From Candidatus Omnitrophota bacterium (GTDB taxonomy: Bacteria; Omnitrophota; Gorgyraeia; Zapsychrales; Zapsychraceae): DNA of 10,578 nucleotides. Below, piece by piece: positions 7,487-10,578 of the stretch (position 1 is the stretch's first letter; each line of letters opens with the position of its first letter). Below the pieces are notes generated by a model, which was not told the DNA's origin, searched no databases, and was given only the letters and a program-made list of their open reading frames with translations. Position numbers and translations under genes: made by a program. The stretch covers positions 1 to 10,578 of the forward strand of contig JACRHQ010000066.1 of assembly GCA_016217585.1 (NCBI GenBank), in the 5' to 3' direction.

Positions 7487-7965
7487 ATCCTTCGGCAGTG
7501 CAGATGAATATATCCCAACGCCAGGGCCAACGCGACGCTCGCGTCCAGAGTCAGCTTGTTTTCATCGACGCCGAGGGCCTGGCCGACCACCCGGCGCACC
7601 TGCAACTTGGAGGCGCTGCCGTTTCCGGTCAGGGCCTGGCGGATGCGTTTGACGCTGTGCTCGACCAATCCCACATCTTTCTGCGCACACACAAGACAGA
7701 TAACGCCGCGCACATGCCCCAGGATACTGGCCGTCGTCGGGTGGTTATAATGCGCGTACAATTTCTCAAGGACAAGGACATCGGGGCGGTGTTGGTCTAC
7801 CACCTCGTTGAGCGAGACATAGATTGTCTTGATACGGTTCTGGATAAAATCTTTTTGCCTGGGCTCTATAGTCCCGGTCTCCAGCAGCCTGATCCTGCCG
7901 GCCTCAAATTCCACCATACCATAACCGGTCGCCTTCAGGCCCGGGTCGACGCCGAGGATTCTCAT
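7483..7965 (-). CDS. ruvC: Crossover junction endodeoxyribonuclease RuvC, last catalytic Asp replaced
   Basis: RuvC resolves Holliday junctions by symmetric cleavage with an RNase H-like fold and two metal ions. The protein is 160 residues, a normal core length. Asp7 lies in GVDPGLKATGYG (5-16) and Glu67 in VLVLEKLY (63-70). DNA-binding lysines lie in HSVKRIRQALTGNGSASK (103-120). Asp141 lies in LTLDASVALALAL, aligned by eye with Escherichia coli ADAADALAIA (Asp138 and Asp141). The fourth catalytic position is Val144 (codon GTC at 7536-7534) instead of aspartate; a single A-to-T change from GAC would produce it. The rest of the protein looks intact, so the enzyme may be impaired, may rely on three carboxylates, or the base may be wrong. 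The ATG overlaps the yebC stop as ATGA, and the stop overlaps ruvA. Confidence 0.94.
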   Translation of the reverse strand: MRILGVDPGLKATGYGMVEFEAGRIRLLETGTIEPRQKDFIQNRIKTIYVSLNEVVDQHRPDVLVLEKLYAHYNHPTTASILGHVRGVICLVCAQKDVGLVEHSVKRIRQALTGNGSASKLQVRRVVGQALGVDENKLTLDASVALALALGYIHLHCRRI

Positions 7966-8717
7966 TTTTCCTGGGTGATCTTCTCCATTTCCTCATCAGG
8001 GATGTCAAAATTGGCGTACACGTTCTGGACGTCTTCCTGATCCTCCAGCGCCTCCATGAGCGACAACAGCGATTTGGCCCCTTCGCCGACGACACGGATA
8101 TAGCTGCTGGGCAGCATCGTCATTTCAGCCGTCGCGACCGGGATACCTTTGGCCGTGATGGCGTCCTTGACCTTCTGGAAGCTGGCGATATCGCAGGTGA
8201 TCTCGTAACTCTGTCCTTCGGACTTGATGTCCTCGGCCCCGGCGTCGAGGGCAATCTCCATCAACGTTTCCTCGCTGGCCTTGTCTTTTTCGATGGTCAA
8301 AAATCCTTTTTTGCTGAAGAGATACGACGTCGCGCCAGGCCCGGCCAAAGAGCCGCCTTTTTTGGAGAGGATATTGCGGATCTCCGCGGTGGTTCTATTT
8401 TTGTTATCCGTCAGAGCATCGATAAGCATGGCCACACCGCCTGGGCCATACGCGTCAAATGTCGCACTTTCATAGACAACTCCCGGAAGTTCACCGGTTC
8501 CCTTTTTAATGGCATTCTCAATATTAGACTTTTGCATGTTAATGCCCTTAGCACGCTCGATGGCCGCTCTTAAGCGCACGTTAGTATCGACATTTCCGCC
8601 GCCGTCTTTGGCCGCCGCCGTAATCTCGCGGATCATCTTGGTGAACGCCGCACCGCGCTTTGCGTCTTCAGCGCCTTTTTTATGTTTAATTTTTGCCCAT
8701 TTTGAATGACCTGACAT
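7962..8717 (-). CDS. yebC: YebC/PmpR (TACO1) family protein
   Basis: This protein belongs to the YebC family. It has been described as a DNA-binding regulator and, more recently, as a translation factor that relieves ribosome stalling in TACO1 and YebC homologues. The 251 residues are full length. The N-terminus MSGHSKWAKIKHKKGAEDAKRG is diagnostic. FTKMIREITAAAKDGGGN, YGPGGVAML (90-98) and TDNKNRTTAEIRNI (103-116) are further family blocks, and GGSLAGPGATSYLFSKKG (121-138) precedes domain 3. The start has GGAGGA at 8726-8731 with 8-base spacing. It lies about 40 bases downstream of the rnpB 3' end with no terminator between them. It is the first gene of the ruvC-ruvA-scpB run; yebC-ruvC adjacency is common in bacteria and fits this assignment. 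Confidence 0.97.
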   Translation of the reverse strand: MSGHSKWAKIKHKKGAEDAKRGAAFTKMIREITAAAKDGGGNVDTNVRLRAAIERAKGINMQKSNIENAIKKGTGELPGVVYESATFDAYGPGGVAMLIDALTDNKNRTTAEIRNILSKKGGSLAGPGATSYLFSKKGFLTIEKDKASEETLMEIALDAGAEDIKSEGQSYEITCDIASFQKVKDAITAKGIPVATAEMTMLPSSYIRVVGEGAKSLLSLMEALEDQEDVQNVYANFDIPDEEMEKITQEK

Positions 8718-8725
8718 GACTTGAT

Positions 8726-8731
8726 TCCTCC
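8726..8731 (-). promoter_or_regulatory. Strong ribosome-binding site of yebC
   Basis: GGAGGA on the minus strand, 8 bases before the ATG at 8717. It is the strongest Shine-Dalgarno match in the window and marks yebC as a site of independent initiation after the non-coding rnpB. The genes after it depend largely on stop/start overlap. Confidence 0.8.
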
Positions 8732-8757
8732 GTCTTCTACCACTGATTTAATCGAAA

Positions 8758-9194
8758 TGAAAAGCAGGCCAATAAGCCGGGTTCTGTCCTCTCTTCAAAC
8801 GAAGAGAGCGATGGTTATTCAACTGACTCCAGAGATTGCTCTCCCCTGTACCCTGTCGGGTTGAGGGTCTCGCCTTTCGGCTCGACGGACTCTTGCGGCC
8901 TACCCGGGAATTCTGACGAGGCGGATCACCTCGTGTCCTGGCCAAGCCTTACGCCCTCTGCCCTATGCCAATGACTCTTCCCCTATACGGCCTTGCTCCA
9001 TGCAGAGATTGCTCGTTTCACTTGCCTGCTTGCGCGGCAGGCAACTCGTCTCTGTAGCTCTGATCTTCCAACCCTTGCCTTTGATCCAGGAAAAGGGGAG
9101 GAACCTTGAGTTAACAAGGTGCATCATCCTTCGGAGCCCGGACTTTCCTCCGCGCCGTTATCAAACAGCGTGGCAACCATCCCGGCCTGCTTTT
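8758..9194 (-). ncRNA. rnpB: RNase P RNA, bacterial A-type architecture
   Basis: This is the catalytic RNA that removes 5' leaders from pre-tRNAs. It is recognised by conserved cores on the minus strand: CR-I GAGGAAAGTCCGGGCTCC (9150-9133), ACAGAGA downstream of it, GGAGCAAGGCC followed by TAGGGG (8999-8980), GGGTAGGCCGCAAGAG (8905-8890) and CR-V ACAGAACCCGGCTTA (8787-8773). Helices can be drawn. P1 pairs AAAAGCAGGCC (9194-9184) with GGCCTGCTTTT (8770-8760). P2 pairs GATGGTT (9181-9175) with AACCATC (8816-8810). P3 is a compact 7-pair hairpin with a TGAT loop (9170-9153). P12 has arms TTGCCTGC/GCAGGCAA. A P19 hairpin with arms CTCTCTTC/GAAGAGAG lies at 8808-8789. Termini are set by P1 and are good to a few bases. 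The first 71 bases overlap the end of the RNase HI gene. No terminator follows, so 3' processing is likely. Confidence 0.97.
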
Positions 9195-9597
9195 TGTTTA
9201 TATTGTGCAAAGAGCTGGTAGCTAACTTGTCCGCTTCTTTGTTCTTTTCGCGGGGAACGTGGACCAGTTCAACGTTCGCAAAACCGCGTTTGAGCTGCTG
9301 GACCTGGTCGTAAAGAAACTTCAACTTCTGGTCTTTAACTTTATAGCTTCCGGTGAACTGATGGAACATCAGTTCACTGTCCGTGGAAATTTTCACCCGT
9401 GCCGCCTTGAGGACCAGCGCCTCCTGCAGGGCGCAGATCAGCGCCGAATATTCGGCGATATTGTTGGTCGCCTCGCCGATCGGCCTGGAAATCTCGGCGA
9501 TCGTTTTCCCGCCGCGCTTGATCACCACACCGATCCCCGCCGGCCCCGGGTTGCCGCTGCAGGCGCCGTCGACAAATATCTCAAGCACAGTGCTCAT
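9124..9597 (-). CDS. rnhA: Ribonuclease HI family protein whose 3' end overlaps rnpB
   Basis: RNase HI cleaves the RNA strand of RNA-DNA hybrids such as R-loops and Okazaki primers. From the ATG at 9597 the protein is 157 residues; a TTG one codon upstream also opens the frame. The catalytic carboxylates are present: Asp10 in FVDGACSGNPGPAGIG, Glu49 in NNIAEYSAL, Asp73 in STDSEL and Asp123 in NKEADKLA. The family domain ends near residue 130. Residues 135-157 (KKQAGMVATLFDNGAEESPG and on) are the translation of the 5' end of RNase P RNA, so they are probably not under protein-level selection. The sequence matches the short, reverse-transcriptase-like RNase HI subgroup (RVT_3). The gene starts 26 bases after the zinc-ribbon protein gene with only a weak GGTGG as ribosome-binding site. 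Specific substrate preference is unknown. Confidence 0.94.
   Translation of the reverse strand: MSTVLEIFVDGACSGNPGPAGIGVVIKRGGKTIAEISRPIGEATNNIAEYSALICALQEALVLKAARVKISTDSELMFHQFTGSYKVKDQKLKFLYDQVQQLKRGFANVELVHVPREKNKEADKLATSSLHNINKKQAGMVATLFDNGAEESPGSEG
9197..9202 (-). promoter_or_regulatory. Possible -10 element for rnpB inside the RNase HI gene
   Basis: TATAAA on the minus strand (codons for Asn-Ile-Asn of RNase HI) ends a few bases before the start of P1, which is the spacing expected if transcription begins at the RNase P RNA 5' end. The candidate -35, TTAGCT with a 17-base spacer, is poor (3 of 6). The call is tentative; RNase P RNA may instead be processed from the upstream transcript. 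Confidence 0.35.
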
Positions 9598-9623
9598 CAA
9601 TGGCCACCCGCGGCTTCAAAGGG

Positions 9624-10349
9624 TCAAAGATCATCTTCAATATACAGGATCCGCTGGCATATCTCGCAGACGACAAACTGGTCGTGCATCTTGATGGCGT
9701 TGATCGTCTGGGGGTTCACGTTCATGTAGCAGCCGCCGCACGAATTGTCTTTGACCGGGACGATCGCCAGACCGTTTTTATGGGCTAAAACTTTTTCATA
9801 CCGCTCCAGCGAGACCTTGTCCATCCCCGGGAGCAACTGCTTGCGCTGGGAATCGAGGACCTTGACACGGTCCTGGATGAGCATCATTTCCTCTTCCAGT
9901 TTCTTCTTTTGCGCCAGATATTGCTTCTCCTCGCCCTCGACGACCGTTTTTTCTTTGGCAACGTCTGCCTGCACGGCGTCCGCCTCGTCATACGAAACAA
10001 GTATCTTTTCTTCAATGATCGATTTGTCGGCCTTGATGCTGGCGATCTCCGTCATCTTGGCCTGGTACTCCTTGTTGGTCTTGATCTGCGAAAGCTGGCC
10101 GTTGGCCTTGACGATATTGTCTTCCTTGGCTTTAAGGTCGAGCTCCAGTTCCTTGCGTTTGAGCTGGACACCTTTAAGCTTCTCTTCCAGTTTAAGGAGG
10201 TGCGCCTTGCCTGCCTCAAACTTTCTTTTCAATTCCTCGATCAGCGCCGGTTTTTCGGTCAACTCGATTTTAAAACGGTAAATTTCTCCGTCGAGCTTCT
10301 GCAGGTCGACAAGCCTCTTTACCTGGTCTTTAACGGAGATCTCCGGCAC
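9624..10349 (-). CDS. Coiled-coil protein with C-terminal C4 zinc ribbon (DUF164/CT398-like)
   Basis: The protein has 241 residues. Residues 5-175 are almost entirely charged heptad-rich helix (many Lys, Glu, Leu and Gln), consistent with a long antiparallel coiled-coil hairpin. At the C-terminus CGGC (204-207) and CEIC (228-231) form a four-cysteine zinc ribbon. This architecture matches a widespread bacterial family that includes Chlamydia CT398 (CdsZ). Nucleic-acid binding is often annotated, and a role in type III secretion or sigma-54 contacts has been reported in Chlamydia. Its role here is unknown. No signal peptide or membrane segment is seen, so it is cytosolic. The start codon is GTG, supported by AAAGGA at 10358-10363 with 8-base spacing. 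Genes of this family often neighbour RNase H genes, as in actinobacteria. Confidence 0.9.
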   Translation of the reverse strand: MPEISVKDQVKRLVDLQKLDGEIYRFKIELTEKPALIEELKRKFEAGKAHLLKLEEKLKGVQLKRKELELDLKAKEDNIVKANGQLSQIKTNKEYQAKMTEIASIKADKSIIEEKILVSYDEADAVQADVAKEKTVVEGEEKQYLAQKKKLEEEMMLIQDRVKVLDSQRKQLLPGMDKVSLERYEKVLAHKNGLAIVPVKDNSCGGCYMNVNPQTINAIKMHDQFVVCEICQRILYIEDDL

Positions 10350-10357
10350 GATAGACG

Positions 10358-10363
10358 TCCTTT
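10358..10363 (-). promoter_or_regulatory. Ribosome-binding site fixing the GTG start of the zinc-ribbon gene
   Basis: AAAGGA on the minus strand, 8 bases before the GTG at 10349. There is no nearby in-frame ATG, so this site decides the start. Confidence 0.65.
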
Positions 10364-10403
10364 ATCTTTCGCCTAAACGCTTTATATGGACTCAGTAGGG
10401 ATC

Positions 10404-10450
10404 GCGAGCCCCGAGCCATGATTCCTTGGGGAGGGGCGAGTCCCGAGTCA
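10404..10450. repeat. Pair of 15-base direct repeats made of heptads
   Basis: On the plus strand GCGAGCCCCGAGCCA (10404-10418) recurs as GCGAGTCCCGAGTCA (10436-10450). The start-to-start distance is 32 bases, with only two differences, both C to T at matching places in the heptads. Each copy is itself a tandem of two heptads (GCGAGCC CCGAGCC; GCGAGTC CCGAGTC). The repeat is seen directly; function is unknown. Confidence 0.7.
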
Positions 10451-10472
10451 CCCTTGCTTAATTCCAGGTGAC
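10447..10472. repeat. Inverted repeat GTCACC...GGTGAC
   Basis: GTCACC (10447-10452) and GGTGAC (10467-10472) are perfect 6-base inverted arms with a 14-base loop. They use the same GTCAC/GTGAC word that fills the lepA leader at 1273-1325. No T-run follows on either strand. Confidence 0.55.
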
Positions 10473-10475
10473 GAG

Positions 10476-10496
10476 GGAAACCTTAACACCGTTTCC
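10476..10496. repeat. Inverted repeat GGAAAC...GTTTCC
   Basis: Perfect 6-base arms at 10476-10481 and 10491-10496 with a 9-base loop. It could be a weak hairpin in the leader RNA or an operator-like site. Without a T-run it does not qualify as an intrinsic terminator. Confidence 0.45.
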
Positions 10497-10578
10497 AAAC
10501 TTGATTAATCGCTCCTTATTCCCTACGCTATAACAGTAGTTTGTTAGAAAATTTTTTTATTAAGCGTATTTTAAAAAA

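Larger units (their letters stand above)
10364..10578. other. Non-coding leader upstream of the gene block
   Basis: No credible gene is seen on either strand. The outer 40 bases (10541-10578) are strongly AT-rich, which would suit the upstream part of a promoter driving the minus-strand block. I found only weak -10 candidates (TATAGC near 10532; TATAAA near 10381) and no convincing -35. The inner part holds short direct and inverted repeats (10404-10496), listed separately. The end of any gene further upstream lies outside the window. Confidence 0.5.

Noticed and set aside
8748..8945. Small minus-strand open frame within rnpB
   Set aside because: It lies inside the structured RNase P RNA and its sequence is explained by CR-IV, P19 and CR-V.
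8940..8952. UAAGGC in rnpB as a variant of the L15 GGU motif that pairs with tRNA CCA
   Set aside because: I could not place P15-P17 with confidence by eye, so calling a changed GGU would be guesswork; a covariance-model alignment would settle it.
9000..9221. Plus-strand open frame of 73 codons across rnpB
   Set aside because: It is antisense to the ribozyme, with no start signal and no protein features.
9745..10281. Plus-strand open frame rich in Ser and Leu opposite the zinc-ribbon gene
   Set aside because: The Ser/Leu richness is the antisense reading of Lys/Glu-rich coiled-coil codons; it has no ribosome-binding site or family match.
10450..10518. Leader peptide starting at TTG after AAGGAG (10512-10518) on the minus strand
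   Set aside because: It is only about 16 codons, with a non-ATG start and no run of regulatory codons such as Phe or Tyr; chance is the simpler explanation.
10541..10578. AT-rich end of the window as a replication origin or attachment site
   Set aside because: It is only about 40 bases, with no DnaA-box array, tRNA end or integrase nearby; a promoter-upstream AT tract is sufficient.

Overview
The window is a densely packed, co-oriented block of bacterial housekeeping genes. All twelve protein genes and one structural RNA lie on the minus strand, so transcription runs from high to low coordinates. The base composition is moderately GC-rich. Most genes either overlap or are separated by fewer than 30 bases. 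There are no transposases, phage genes, CRISPR arrays or tRNAs. The gene set and the short intergenic repeats suggest a Gram-negative, uncultivated-type bacterium. Omnitrophota or another PVC-like lineage is my best guess, but this rests on general impression and not on any search.

From right to left, positions 10350-10578 are a non-coding leader, AT-rich at its outer end, with short direct and inverted repeats. Next come a coiled-coil C4 zinc-ribbon protein (10349-9624), a ribonuclease HI (9597-9124), and the RNase P RNA gene rnpB (about 9194-8758). The 5' part of rnpB lies inside the end of the RNase HI gene. A DNA-repair and chromosome group follows: yebC, ruvC, ruvA and scpB (8717-6069), with three successive 4-base ATGA stop/start overlaps. 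Next is an aromatic amino-acid group: pheA (chorismate mutase/prephenate dehydratase), a hisC-type aminotransferase, aroF (DAHP synthase with an N-terminal regulatory domain) and tyrA (6088-2033). The block ends with cmk (2026-1337) and the first 422 codons of lepA (1266 to the window edge).

The four aromatic genes supply the entry step to the shikimate pathway and both terminal branches from chorismate to phenylalanine and tyrosine. The aminotransferase is well placed to perform the final transamination. Feedback sensing is visible in two places: the ACT domain of PheA and the ferredoxin-like N-terminal domain of AroF. TyrA lacks an ACT domain.

I see no complete novel system here. Four things deserve a second look. 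(1) The RNase HI reading frame runs 71 bases into rnpB, so P1, the 5' strand of P2, all of P3 and the CR-I core are also codons. (2) RuvC has valine where the last catalytic aspartate is expected. (3) RuvA lacks the acidic-pin residues. (4) A strikingly periodic 8-base GTCA repeat, mirrored as GTGAC, occupies the ribosome-binding region of lepA.
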